Below are positions 49,343 to 57,683 of a stretch of DNA of 64,000 bases, piece by piece. The translations under genes and the position numbers were made by a program. The stretch comes from Hydrogenophaga sp. RAC07 (GTDB taxonomy: Bacteria; Pseudomonadota; Gammaproteobacteria; Burkholderiales; Burkholderiaceae_C). The notes beneath the pieces were generated by a model, which saw nothing but the letters and a program-made list of their open reading frames with translations, ran no database searches and was not told the DNA's origin. Each line of letters begins with the position of its first letter. Within the stretch, counting starts at the first letter, position 1. Location: positions 186,001 through 250,000 of the forward strand of contig NZ_CP016449.1 in assembly GCF_001713375.1 (NCBI RefSeq). The letters run 5' to 3'.

Positions 49343-50431
49343 TCAGGGCAGGGTCGGCAAGAAGTGCGCGCGGCGCAAGACCACCCGCGCCTGCGATCCG
49401 GTCTGCACCTCGATGGCGTCGCGCCCTTGCACACGCGCCCACAGCACACGCAGCGAACCCGTGGGTGGCCCGTCGACCCAATGCGTCACGGCGTCGCCTT
49501 CACGCACGCCCTCCAGGGCGGCCGGGCTGGCTGGCAGGACCGATCCGACCCACACGCCGCCATCGCGCTCCACCAGCGTGAGGCCGAAGCCGCCGGGCAT
49601 CGCCAGGCGCTGCGTCTCCGCGCAGGCGAGCCGCTGGTCCAGGTCGATCAGCCAGCGCGTGCCATCGAGCAGGGCGGTGCCCGCGAGACCCTGAACGTGC
49701 GGGGCCAGCGCGCGGTGCAACGCGGGTGCGGTCAGCTGCACCACGGGTACCTGGGTGCGTTGCAGGGCGCCGACGGTCACGCTGTGGGCCAGGGCCAGCC
49801 GCGGCGCAGCGCTGGGGGTCGACCTGGCTGCGATGCGCACCACCGCTGCCGGGTTGCCGGTGTCCAGCAGCAGGGATTCGGTGGCGCCTCCGTTGATCGT
49901 CACGCCGATCACGGGCAGGCCGCGGTGCTCGCCGAGTTGCACAGCCGTGGTGCCGTCGGGGCAGTCGGGTGCGCCGCGTGGCGCGATGCCGAGTGTCCAG
50001 TCGCGCAGGTTCAGATCGAGCCGTTGGCCCCTCAGCAGCGGCAAGCCCAGGATGCCGTCGATGCCCTCGCCAGCCGGGCCGAGCACCGCGGCCAGCTGGT
50101 CGATGCGCAGCGCGGTCTGGCCGGTGTGCACCCAGGCGCCCAGCTGGAGCGCGGGCAGCACGACCTCGTTGCCGCCCACCGGACCCACGGTGGTTTCGAC
50201 CTGCACGCGGGCGCCGGGGGTCAGGCTGTGACGCTCTGCGAAAGCACGCGAGACGATGTGGCGCGTGCTGCCGGTGTCGATGATCCAGCGCCCCGAACGG
50301 CCCTCCGCCTGCACCTCCACTTCGATCCACCCGCCCACGTCGCCCAGGCTCAGACGCCGCAAGGCAACTGCCTGGGCGTGCGCCTGCAGGGCGCACACCA
50401 GCACCATCGTCGCGAGCAGCCACCGCTTCAT
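49343..50431 (-). CDS. exported two-lobed retropepsin-like aspartic protease with PDZ-like C-terminus
   Basis: A 362-residue protein with a Sec signal peptide (WLLATMVLVCALQAHAQA). Two catalytic-type motifs are seen, DTGS at Asp52 (WIIDTGSTRHIV) and DTGN at Asp190 (LLLDTGNPAAVV), each in a retropepsin-like lobe with a following hydrophobic-hydrophobic-Gly strand (ILGLPLL; LAGTALL). Together they would make an active site in one chain, as in pepsin. The C-terminal 90 residues (SVLPASPAALEGVREGDAV) look like a PDZ domain. Location is probably the periplasm. Its ATG overlaps the stop of the TIR gene by four bases (ATGA), so it is translated with it. Confidence 0.85.
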   Translation of the reverse strand: MKRWLLATMVLVCALQAHAQAVALRRLSLGDVGGWIEVEVQAEGRSGRWIIDTGSTRHIVSRAFAERHSLTPGARVQVETTVGPVGGNEVVLPALQLGAWVHTGQTALRIDQLAAVLGPAGEGIDGILGLPLLRGQRLDLNLRDWTLGIAPRGAPDCPDGTTAVQLGEHRGLPVIGVTINGGATESLLLDTGNPAAVVRIAARSTPSAAPRLALAHSVTVGALQRTQVPVVQLTAPALHRALAPHVQGLAGTALLDGTRWLIDLDQRLACAETQRLAMPGGFGLTLVERDGGVWVGSVLPASPAALEGVREGDAVTHWVDGPPTGSLRVLWARVQGRDAIEVQTGSQARVVLRRAHFLPTLP

Positions 50432-51345
50432 GGCCGCAAGGTGTCCACGTAGTCGGCGGTGCGCTCGACCAGTTCGGCCATCACGGGCTCCAGCGCCGTC
50501 ACGCGCGCGTGCCGTCGCGCGTCGGCCTCGGCCAGGGCGGCGGCGTCCTGGCTCAGCACGGTGTCGAACGCGTTGATCGACTCGATCGCGTCATTGAGTG
50601 CATACGCCGCACCGTGGTAGACCTCGTTGCGGATGAAGGTGGTGAGCCGCGCAAAGCCACGCTGGGCCGCAACGCCGAAGCGCCAGCGGATGTCGGCGTC
50701 AAGCTCGCCCAGTTGGGGGATGAAACGCTCGGTGAATTCGTTGTAGGCGTCCTTGACCTGAACCAGGTGGGCCACCGCGTCGTCCTGCACCAGCGTGGAC
50801 AGGGGCCACGCCAGGGCCGCCTTCACCGCAAACAGGCGTGTCTGGAACGCCACGAGATCGCGCTCCAGCGTGTCGGCAAAGCGGCGGTTGCTGTCGCCCC
50901 GGGGTTCCATGCGGTCCAGCCAGTCGCTGGCCCAGTGAAACAGCGTCTGCGCGATCAAGGCACGGGCCTTCTCGATACCGCTGTCGCTGCGGTCGCTGGC
51001 GTCGATGAACAGACGCTGCGCAAACTGCTGGAAGGGCGGTGCACTGGCCGCCAGATCGATGCCCGCTTCGATGATCACCGGCAGCACAAACACCCGGTCC
51101 TTCTGCGCCTCTCGCGCCATCGCCCAACTCACCTCCTGTGCGACCCAGGCCTTGGCCAGCGAGATGCGGCTGATCAGCACGATGAACACGTGGCTGTCCT
51201 CGATGGCCGTGATGATGGTCGGGTCCAGCTTCTCGCCGCCGAGCAGTTCGCGCACGTCGACCCAGGCGTCGATGAAGTCGGGCAGCTGGGCCAGCGCCAG
51301 GGCCAGCGGCTTGTCTTCCCATGCGTGGCTGATGAAAACGCGCAT
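50428..51345 (-). CDS. TIR-domain protein, putative NADase
   Basis: A 305-residue protein with an N-terminal TIR domain (MRVFISHAWEDKPLALAL). The conserved Glu of NAD-cleaving TIR domains is Glu71 in AKAWVAQEVSWAM, and the fold elements SHVFIVLISRISLAK are present. The remaining 150 residues are helical and unassigned. Many bacterial TIR proteins act in anti-phage defence by degrading or converting NAD. The start at 51345 follows GAGGGGG and excludes 64 residues of low-complexity frame. It is the first gene of a two-gene unit with an exported aspartic protease. The region upstream is shared with the divergent binding-protein gene. Confidence 0.85.
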   Translation of the reverse strand: MRVFISHAWEDKPLALALAQLPDFIDAWVDVRELLGGEKLDPTIITAIEDSHVFIVLISRISLAKAWVAQEVSWAMAREAQKDRVFVLPVIIEAGIDLAASAPPFQQFAQRLFIDASDRSDSGIEKARALIAQTLFHWASDWLDRMEPRGDSNRRFADTLERDLVAFQTRLFAVKAALAWPLSTLVQDDAVAHLVQVKDAYNEFTERFIPQLGELDADIRWRFGVAAQRGFARLTTFIRNEVYHGAAYALNDAIESINAFDTVLSQDAAALAEADARRHARVTALEPVMAELVERTADYVDTLRP

Positions 51346-51570
51346 CGTCGTGCCCCCTCGGCTCTTCGCGCCACTGTCGGCGCACCCGCGGGCGGTGTCA
51401 ACTCGGGATCGGCGCGACTTGTCCCGATGAGCGGTTGACTGGGTGGACCAACTGCGTCGGCTCAGGGTACCCGGGTGGGTAGCATCACGAGATACAAATT
51501 CTTGCAATGCCTCGGGGTCGCTGCGCCTCCAGTGCATTCACCCCAACGCCCCTTCTGGAGCCGACCACCC

Positions 51571-52722
51571 ATGAAATCCACCACCGCTTCCGGCATCTCG
51601 CGCCGCCGTTTCAGTGGCCTCGTTGCTGGCGTGGCCGCGCTCGGTGCCCCCAGCTTGCGCGCGCAGTCGGGCAACCGCATCGTGCTGGGCCAGTCGGCCG
51701 CGTTCACAGGTGCCGCGGCGCAGCTGGGCATCCAGTTCCACGCGGGCGCCAAGCTGTTCTTTGACCAGCTCAACGGCCAGGGTGGCGTGAACAACCAGCG
51801 CATCGAGATCCTGCAGCTCGACGATGGCTACGAGCCCGACCGCTGCGCCGAGAACACCAACAAGCTCATCTCGGCCGACGTGTTCGCGCTCTTCGGCTAC
51901 ATCGGCACGCCCACCAGCGTGGCCGCGCTGCCGCTGGCCTTCAAGGCCGACATGCCCTTCTTCGCACCGTTCACCGGCGCCATGGGTCTGCGCCAGCCGT
52001 TCAACCGGCTTGCCTTCCACCTGCGCGCGTCCTACAACGACGAGACCGAACTCATCGTGCGCCAGCTCACCAACCTGGGGCTGAAGAAGATCGCGGTGTT
52101 TCACCAGAACGACGCCTACGGCAAGGCCGGACTGGACGGCACGGTGCTCGCGCTCAAATCGCGCAACCTCGAGCCGGTGGCCACCGCCACGGTGGAGCGC
52201 AATTCGGTAGACGTGGCGCAAGCGGTGGCCACGATCACTGCAGCCAAACCCGACGCCGTGGTGCAGATCAGCGCCTACAAATCGTGCGCGGCGTACATCC
52301 GCGCGGCCAAGGCGGCCGGCTACGGCGGCACCTTCTACAACGTGTCCTTCGTGGGTACGCAGGCGCTGGCCGACGAGCTGGGCAAAGACGGCGCCGGTGT
52401 GGTGGTGTCGCAGGTGATGCCCACGCCGTACGCCGCCTCCAAGCCGATCTCGCGTGAGCTTCAGGAAGCCATCAGCAAGGGCGGCAACAAGGTGCAGGCC
52501 AACTTCTCCAGCATGGAAGGTTTCCTCGCTGCGAAGCTGTTCACCGAGGGCTTGCGCCGCGCCGGCTCGCGCATCACGCGCGACAACCTGATCAGCGGGC
52601 TGGAGTCGATCGGCACCACGTCGATCGGCGGTTACTCGGTGTCGCTGAGCCCGACCAACCACGTGGCCTCGCGCTACGCCGAGCTGTCCATGCTCACGGG
52701 CGACGGTCGCGTGCGCACCTGA
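51571..52722 (+). CDS. Tat-exported ABC-type periplasmic binding protein, LivK-like
   Basis: A 383-residue type I periplasmic binding protein. The signal is twin-arginine (SRRRFSGLVAGVAALG). The mature part begins RIVLGQSAAFTGAAAQLG and has the branched-chain amino-acid receptor fold (TNLGLKKIAVFHQNDAYGK; TPYAASKPISRELQEAI). Ligand unknown; amides, urea or amino acids are common for the family. No permease or ATPase genes accompany it, so it is an orphan. The ATG at 51571 gives the signal; the frame is open from 51475. A strong terminator follows its stop. Confidence 0.85.
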   Translation: MKSTTASGISRRRFSGLVAGVAALGAPSLRAQSGNRIVLGQSAAFTGAAAQLGIQFHAGAKLFFDQLNGQGGVNNQRIEILQLDDGYEPDRCAENTNKLISADVFALFGYIGTPTSVAALPLAFKADMPFFAPFTGAMGLRQPFNRLAFHLRASYNDETELIVRQLTNLGLKKIAVFHQNDAYGKAGLDGTVLALKSRNLEPVATATVERNSVDVAQAVATITAAKPDAVVQISAYKSCAAYIRAAKAAGYGGTFYNVSFVGTQALADELGKDGAGVVVSQVMPTPYAASKPISRELQEAISKGGNKVQANFSSMEGFLAAKLFTEGLRRAGSRITRDNLISGLESIGTTSIGGYSVSLSPTNHVASRYAELSMLTGDGRVRT

Positions 52723-52740
52723 AGGTCGCCCGCTCCATGA

Positions 52741-52768
52741 AAAACGCCAGCGACGAGCTGGCGTTTTT
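52741..52768. terminator. bidirectional rho-independent terminator
   Basis: ACGCCAG (52744-52750) pairs with CTGGCGT (52758-52764) with A-run before and T-run after (AAAA and TTTTT). It ends the binding-protein transcript and, on the other strand, the short gene 52799-52993. Confidence 0.9.
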
Positions 52769-52798
52769 CGTTGGGAGCCGGCACAGCCGGTGGGGCGT

Positions 52799-52993
52799 TC
52801 AGCCCTGCTGGCACAGCGCCTGGGGGCGCTCCCAGCCGCTGCCGTTGCGCGGCCACTCGACCAGCACGCCTTCGGCGGTCTGGGCCACGACCCGGCCGTC
52901 GGTGCGGTCCAGGCTGCCTTGGTGCAGGCGGTTGACACGAACGCCCACCGGGAAACGGGGCGTCTGGAAATAACTTTGGAAAAACTTCAACAT
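52799..52993 (-). CDS. short protein of unknown function
   Basis: A 64-residue protein, MLKFFQSYFQTPRFPVGVRV, then RVVAQTAEGVLVEWPRNGSGW. The alternation of strand and Trp/Gly residues suggests a small beta-barrel like an SH3 fold. No family was recognised. It lies between a terminator and an AT-rich palindrome (53006-53019) that may control it. An upstream in-frame start at 53005 (GTG) would add four residues. Confidence 0.6.
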   Translation of the reverse strand: MLKFFQSYFQTPRFPVGVRVNRLHQGSLDRTDGRVVAQTAEGVLVEWPRNGSGWERPQALCQQG

Positions 52994-53005
52994 GGGAGGG
53001 CTCAC

Positions 53006-53019
53006 TAGGGTTAACCCTA
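53006..53019. promoter_or_regulatory. 14-bp palindrome upstream of the short gene
   Basis: TAGGGTTAACCCTA is perfectly symmetrical and stands 13 bp before the start codon of the minus-strand gene. On that strand TTAAAAT (53026-53020) directly precedes it and could be a -10. It looks like an operator for a dimeric regulator. It is an AT-rich island in an otherwise GC-rich region. Confidence 0.5.
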
Positions 53020-53219
53020 ATTTTAAACGTTCGAGCCATGAAACGTGTTGTTCATCAGAATCACTAATGAAGCATCAGGCGGGCATCCCCACCCTGTCCG
53101 GGCGGGTCATCCCTGCGCGGCCGATCCAGCATTCCCGGCAGTCGTGCGACCGCTTGTCCGCGACAGTGAAGCCATGCCCGAGGTGCGTTGTTGCACACCG
53201 GCCGTCGCCAGGAGTCCTC

Positions 53220-53636
53220 GTGAACGCCACTGTTGCCACGCACCTTGCCCCGCTCTCCGATGCTCCCCCGCTGCAGGTGTTGCTGGTGTGCTCGCGCGGC
53301 GAACATCTGCAGCGGGTCCGTTCCCTGGCCAGCCGATGGCCGCAAGCGGCCCACATCCACTGGACCCCCGACCCCGAGGAGGCGATGCGCCGGGCCAGAA
53401 GCTGCCCACCGCACCTGGTCATCGTCGACGCGCGGCTGGACCGCGCCTGTGACCGCTGGCTGAGCGAAGGTCTGCGGCGCGACCGCCCCGACCTGGTGGT
53501 GATGAACTTCGACGAAGAGGGTCGGCCCGCAACGCATGGCCGAAGCAGCCACTGGCACTGGTCGGAGCTGCCGCGTGCCACCGCCTGGTGGGTGCAGCGC
53601 CACTTCGGCGTCCGACCGCCGCTGCAGATCCAGTGA
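53220..53636 (+). CDS. degenerate receiver-like protein
   Basis: A 138-residue protein. The central part (PLQVLLVCSRGEHLQRV; PPHLVIVDARLDRACDRWL) looks like the first half of a CheY receiver domain with an Asp at the usual phosphorylation position (VIVDARLD). The acidic pocket at the start of the fold and the conserved Lys are not evident. The start is GTG at 53220, with AGGAG at 53210-53214. The region ends in DEEG and a His-rich segment SSHWHWSEL. Possibly a regulatory remnant or a pseudo-receiver; function is not assigned. It is convergent with the pilus operon. Confidence 0.55.
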   Translation: MNATVATHLAPLSDAPPLQVLLVCSRGEHLQRVRSLASRWPQAAHIHWTPDPEEAMRRARSCPPHLVIVDARLDRACDRWLSEGLRRDRPDLVVMNFDEEGRPATHGRSSHWHWSELPRATAWWVQRHFGVRPPLQIQ

Positions 53637-53637
53637 G

Positions 53638-54120
53638 TCAGTAGGTGATGGTCAGCACGACCTGATCCACGTAGCTGCCCGCCGGCACGCTCTGGTTGGC
53701 CGGCAGGCGGCCATACACCGTGTGGTTGCGCACGCCCGGCAAACACAGCAGGCCGAGCAGGCCGGTGGTGATGCTGCCGCCCACCGTGCCACCGCTGGCG
53801 CCGCCATCGCCCCAGGGTGTGCTGCGGGCCGCATCGCTGAAGAGGCCGTACTGCAGGCGCCCGGCGCCGGCGGCCATCTGCCGTGAGCCGGGCCCGCCCA
53901 CCACGCCGTTGGACAGCGAGAGCGTGTACGGGGTGGTGCAGGCCAGCAGCAGGTAGGTGGGGGTGCAGGTGACCACCACGCTGGCCGAGCTGTCCACGCG
54001 TGCCCCGCCGGGCGAGGTGTAGGCACCAAAGGCCAGCGGTGTGGCCGACACGCTGCAGCTGCTGGCGTGGGCGTCCATCGCGCCCAGCAACAGCAGAGAG
54101 GTGAGCGCGAGGTGTTTCAT
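53638..54120 (-). CDS. pilus tip or minor subunit, SCPU domain
   Basis: A 160-residue exported protein with signal MKHLALTSLLLLGAMDAHA and an SCPU (spore coat U) domain: SSCSVSATPLAFGAYTSPGG, ending in SYVDQVVLTITY, the donor-strand-complementing type fold. It resembles CsuE-like tip or minor subunits of archaic chaperone-usher pili. It is the last gene of the four-gene operon, with its ATG overlapping the usher stop (TGATG). Four Cys may form disulfides. Confidence 0.85.
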   Translation of the reverse strand: MKHLALTSLLLLGAMDAHASSCSVSATPLAFGAYTSPGGARVDSSASVVVTCTPTYLLLACTTPYTLSLSNGVVGGPGSRQMAAGAGRLQYGLFSDAARSTPWGDGGASGGTVGGSITTGLLGLLCLPGVRNHTVYGRLPANQSVPAGSYVDQVVLTITY

Positions 54121-56417
54121 CACAGCGGGTGCGCCTGGCAGGTGAGCGGGCCGATCGCGGGCTGGATGAGCGAAGCGTCGGGAGCTTTGAACAGCAGGTG
54201 ACAGACGCCTTGCGGGCCGTCGATGCGGATGCGGTTGACTTCCTCGATGTCGTTCAGGAACACCTTGCCGCCCTGTGCAAACGGTGCGCCGCTGCCCGGG
54301 GCATCGTCGCTGCGGCGTGCGCGCGAACCGGCGGCCACGGGCTCACCGGTCGGGCGTATCACCTCCAGCAGCACCGAGCGGCTGCGCCGCGCAGGAAACT
54401 TCGCCTGCACCACCGACTGGGCGCGCGGGCGCAGGCGCATTTCGGGAAACGACAGCAGCGTGTCCATGGGCAGGGCGTCGGCCGAAATGCCGATGACGTT
54501 GTCTTCCCAGGCATGCAGGCCGTGAACCCAGGCGCGGCCTTGCGCGTCGGTCACGGCCACCTCGCGGTGGTTGAGCCGCACGCCCACACCGACCATGCCC
54601 TCGACCTCGATCTGCGCGGCCACACCTTCGCCGAGCGCGCGCCCGGCCACGGGCATGCCACCAAGCCAGATGAGGCCGCCGCTGGCGGTGGCGCGCAGGG
54701 CGGTGGAGCCGGACTGGGCGAGCTGGGCCGCCTGCACTTCCACCCGCCCGGCTTCTCCCAGCCAGCTCCAGGCGCCCATGGCGCGCTGCTGGCCGGTGCT
54801 GGCCTGCAGGCGCCAGCCCTGACCGCCGGCCACCGGCTCGTGGCGCTGCGCCTGCAGCGCGAGGCGGCTGTCTCTGTCGGTCTGGGCCCGCACCGCGGTG
54901 GTGGTGTCGCGGTCGAGCTGGCGGGTGAGCATGAGCGCCATGCTCCAGCGGTGTTCGCGCTGCAAGGCGCTCAGGCCCATCTGCCAGTCGTTGCCCATGC
55001 GCCGCTGCACCGAGGCCGTGAGCACCCGGGTTTTCAGGCCGGTGGCGCCGGTCTGCCAGATGGCGCCGGCCGACCAGCTGGTCTGGCCCAGGGTCCAGCC
55101 GCCGAAGAGGGCGGCGCGCCGCAGCGGGGCGCGGCTGCCGTCGAGCTGGCGAAAGCCGTCGTCGGCCTGGTCCAGGCTGGCGCTCAGGTGGACCTGCCGC
55201 GTGGTGCGCTCCAGTGCCAGCCGCATGCTGTGGCCACTGCCCATGCCCTCGGTCTGGCTGAGCGCGGCCTGCACGCTGAGCACACCCCATTGCGACGGGA
55301 TCCAGTGCCCGCCCAGGCGCAGGCTGCGCACCAGGTCGCTGCTCTCCACCCTCGCCTGGGTGGTCAGGGTGTTGCTCCAGCCGTGGCGCACCGAGGCGGC
55401 GGCAAAGTGCCCGGCGTAGCGGTCGCTCGGCAGGCCGTAGTTCAGGCGCAGCACGCCGGCTTCGAAGCAGCTGTCGGTCAGGCCCGAGCGAAGCAGGCGG
55501 GGGCTGGTGTAGTAGGGCACGGTGCGCACCTGCTCGATGCCTTGCAGGTCGCGCTGCACGATGCGGATTTCACCTGCCCCGGTCAGGGTGGGCAGGGTCT
55601 CCAGCGAGAACGGGCCGGAACCCACGGCCAGGCTGCCGGCGGGGCGGTCGTTGATGAGCAGGTCGATGCCGCTGGGCACCTGTGCGCTGCCCTGCACAGA
55701 AGGCAGCGGGTGGTGCACTTGGTCGGGCTGCAGGCCGAAGTCGGATCGCGCCTGCACGCCGGCAAAACGAAGCGTGGGCGCGATCTCGCCGCCGCAGCTG
55801 AACGCGTCGCCCACGGTGGTGCGCCACAGGGTGTCGGGGTCGGCGTGTTGCCACGCGGTGTCGAGCCGGCGAAACCGGGGCCCGTTGGCGGGCTGGTCAC
55901 CCAGTTGCAGCAGGCCGCTGTGGCGCAGCCCGCCCTGGGGCGATAGGCCGAAGGCGCGCAGGTCCAGAAAGGCGCTGCTCTGGCTGCCGCTGCGGTCGCG
56001 GTCCAGGTTGAGGGTGTAGTCCAGCGCCAGGCCCAGGTGAGAAGGGCTCAGGGCCACCGCCTGGCTGGCGGTATCGCCCAGGTTCACCACCTGGCCGGTG
56101 AACGCGGCAGCGGCTGCGGTGAGCTCCAGCCGCTGGGTGCTCGGGCGCATCTGCGGCTGCCAGGGGTGCAGGCTGTGGTGGGGCTCGCCATCGATGGTGC
56201 GCGCCAGATCGGCGGGTTTGAGGCGCCAGGCCGCCATGGCCTGGGCCGAGGCGAAGAACCGGCCCTCTTCCTCCACGATGAAGGCGTTGGCGTCGGCCGA
56301 CTGCCCGTTGATCCAGACATCGAGCAGGCGCACCTGGTGGGCGGCGAACGCCTGGCCCGTCCCGATCAGCAATGCGGTGGTCAGGACGACCCGTCGCTCA
56401 TTGCGCGGCCACGGCAT
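54120..56417 (-). CDS. outer membrane usher, CsuD/FimD-type
   Basis: A 765-residue usher with signal sequence RRVVLTTALLIGTGQAFAA. It starts with the N-terminal domain (VRLLDVWINGQSADANAFI), followed by a 24-strand barrel with the plug (RPAGSLAVGSGPFSLETLP, TGAGEIRIVQRDLQG) and C-terminal beta domains. It assembles pilins delivered by the chaperone across the outer membrane. The ATG at 56417 overlaps the chaperone 3' end by 20 bp. The longer frame to 56669 is antisense-like sequence and not usher. Size is a little below the usual 800. Confidence 0.93.
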   Translation of the reverse strand: MPWPRNERRVVLTTALLIGTGQAFAAHQVRLLDVWINGQSADANAFIVEEEGRFFASAQAMAAWRLKPADLARTIDGEPHHSLHPWQPQMRPSTQRLELTAAAAAFTGQVVNLGDTASQAVALSPSHLGLALDYTLNLDRDRSGSQSSAFLDLRAFGLSPQGGLRHSGLLQLGDQPANGPRFRRLDTAWQHADPDTLWRTTVGDAFSCGGEIAPTLRFAGVQARSDFGLQPDQVHHPLPSVQGSAQVPSGIDLLINDRPAGSLAVGSGPFSLETLPTLTGAGEIRIVQRDLQGIEQVRTVPYYTSPRLLRSGLTDSCFEAGVLRLNYGLPSDRYAGHFAAASVRHGWSNTLTTQARVESSDLVRSLRLGGHWIPSQWGVLSVQAALSQTEGMGSGHSMRLALERTTRQVHLSASLDQADDGFRQLDGSRAPLRRAALFGGWTLGQTSWSAGAIWQTGATGLKTRVLTASVQRRMGNDWQMGLSALQREHRWSMALMLTRQLDRDTTTAVRAQTDRDSRLALQAQRHEPVAGGQGWRLQASTGQQRAMGAWSWLGEAGRVEVQAAQLAQSGSTALRATASGGLIWLGGMPVAGRALGEGVAAQIEVEGMVGVGVRLNHREVAVTDAQGRAWVHGLHAWEDNVIGISADALPMDTLLSFPEMRLRPRAQSVVQAKFPARRSRSVLLEVIRPTGEPVAAGSRARRSDDAPGSGAPFAQGGKVFLNDIEEVNRIRIDGPQGVCHLLFKAPDASLIQPAIGPLTCQAHPL

Positions 56418-57105
56418 CGAGCTGGCCGCGCAGCGTGCCGGCATTGCTGTCGGCTTCGATGCGCAAGGTCTTGTGACGCAGGGCCGGCGGCAGCGGCCAG
56501 CGGCAGCGCCCGCCGGGCAGCGCGTAGCACGGGCCCAGGGTGGTGGGCGCGCCGTCGTCGCTGGCCAGCCGCAGTTCGCGCACGTGCACATGGCGCGTGC
56601 CGGCGTTGTTGAGTTCCACCACGCCATCGGCCGCGCCGCGCTGCCATTGCGCCTGTGACGTGCCGGCACCGGTGCCGACCACGAACACGGGCAGGCTCAG
56701 GCGCAGCAGCATCTGCACACCGGTGTCGCCCTCGTCCGGTGTGGTGGCCACCTGCGTGAGCCAGATGCGGTGCGGGCGCTCCACGCCGTCTTGCGCGGCG
56801 CGCCGCAGGCCCACGCGCACCACCTGCTGGGCGCCGGGGGCCAGCTCGAAGATGGGCGGGTTGACGATGAGGTCGCTGCTGGGCTGGAGTTGGTCGCGGT
56901 CTTGCGTTTGTGACCAATCGAAGGCCTCAGCCTGGATCAACAGGGGACGCGCCGTGGGGTTGGAGACCACCAGCTGACCAGTGGGCTGGCGGCTGCCGAG
57001 GTCCAGGCGCACCGGCCGCACCTGAAACGCCTCCGCGTTGCCGCAAAGCAGCGCCGCACCGAGGAGCAGAGACGACCAGACACGGTCCATCGCAAGGGGG
57101 CGCAT
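56398..57105 (-). CDS. periplasmic pilus chaperone, PapD/CsuC-type
   Basis: A 235-residue exported chaperone. Signal ends at LLCGNAEA. The two Ig-like domains show the family features: VVSNPTARPLLIQAEAFDW with the first-domain strands, PPIFELAPGAQQVVRVGL around the G1 strand, and VELNNAGTRHVHVREL in the second domain. The chaperone caps subunits by donor-strand complementation. The gene lies between the pilin and the usher genes, and its ATG is 8 bp past the pilin stop. An in-frame ATG at 57090 is also possible. Confidence 0.92.
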   Translation of the reverse strand: MRPLAMDRVWSSLLLGAALLCGNAEAFQVRPVRLDLGSRQPTGQLVVSNPTARPLLIQAEAFDWSQTQDRDQLQPSSDLIVNPPIFELAPGAQQVVRVGLRRAAQDGVERPHRIWLTQVATTPDEGDTGVQMLLRLSLPVFVVGTGAGTSQAQWQRGAADGVVELNNAGTRHVHVRELRLASDDGAPTTLGPCYALPGGRCRWPLPPALRHKTLRIEADSNAGTLRGQLDAVAAQ

Positions 57106-57112
57106 GGCCGTC

Positions 57113-57646
57113 TCAGTAGGTGGCCGTCACGGTGATGGTGTCGGCGTACGAACCCACCGCTGCGGCGGCGCTGGACGGTACCCGGCCATAAACCGTGAAG
57201 GATTGCGCCAGACCGGTGCCGGTGCTGCTGCGTGTGCTGGTTCCGCCCGTGCCGTCGCCCCAGAGCGTGGTGCGCGAGGCGTCCTGGAACAAGGTGTAGT
57301 CCAGCGTGTCACCGCCGCTGGTCATGCGCCGGCTGGCCACGGTGGCGCCGGTGCCGGTGCCCGCGTCCAGCGCGAGCGTGTAGGGGGTGCCCACGGTGCA
57401 CACCGCCGAGATCAACACGCTGCCGTCGCGCTGCACCCCCGGCGTCACCACGCCAAAGGCCAGCGGCACGCCGCCCACCACCGAGCAACTGGCCAGGACG
57501 GTGGCGGTGACCGAGAAGGTCGAGGTGCTGGTTTGTGCCCGGGCGGTGTTGGCAAGGCCGATCAGGCTGAGCAAGACCAGCAGGGACAAGGCCCGGCCTG
57601 AACACTTGAGGGTCGGTCGGGGCAGGAACGCAGGCTGGGCTTTCAT
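57113..57646 (-). CDS. major pilin, SCPU domain, CsuA/B-like
   Basis: A 177-residue pilin with signal ALSLLVLLSLIGLANTARA and a mature SCPU domain: STFSVTATVLASCSVVGGVP, ending in GSYADTITVTATY. It is the first gene of the pilus operon, with ribosome site GGAGGACTCCACC before the ATG at 57646. The product is likely the shaft subunit. Only one such pilin is present, unlike the Acinetobacter csu operon, which has three or more. Confidence 0.87.
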   Translation of the reverse strand: MKAQPAFLPRPTLKCSGRALSLLVLLSLIGLANTARAQTSTSTFSVTATVLASCSVVGGVPLAFGVVTPGVQRDGSVLISAVCTVGTPYTLALDAGTGTGATVASRRMTSGGDTLDYTLFQDASRTTLWGDGTGGTSTRSSTGTGLAQSFTVYGRVPSSAAAAVGSYADTITVTATY

Positions 57647-57683
57647 GGTGGAGTCCTCCGGTAACGGTTGCTTTGTCCTCATG

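Noticed and set aside
49343..51345. Direct assignment of the TIR/protease pair to Thoeris with a protease effector
   Set aside because: The known protease partner is caspase-like and cytoplasmic. Here it is an exported aspartic protease, so the label would be unsupported.
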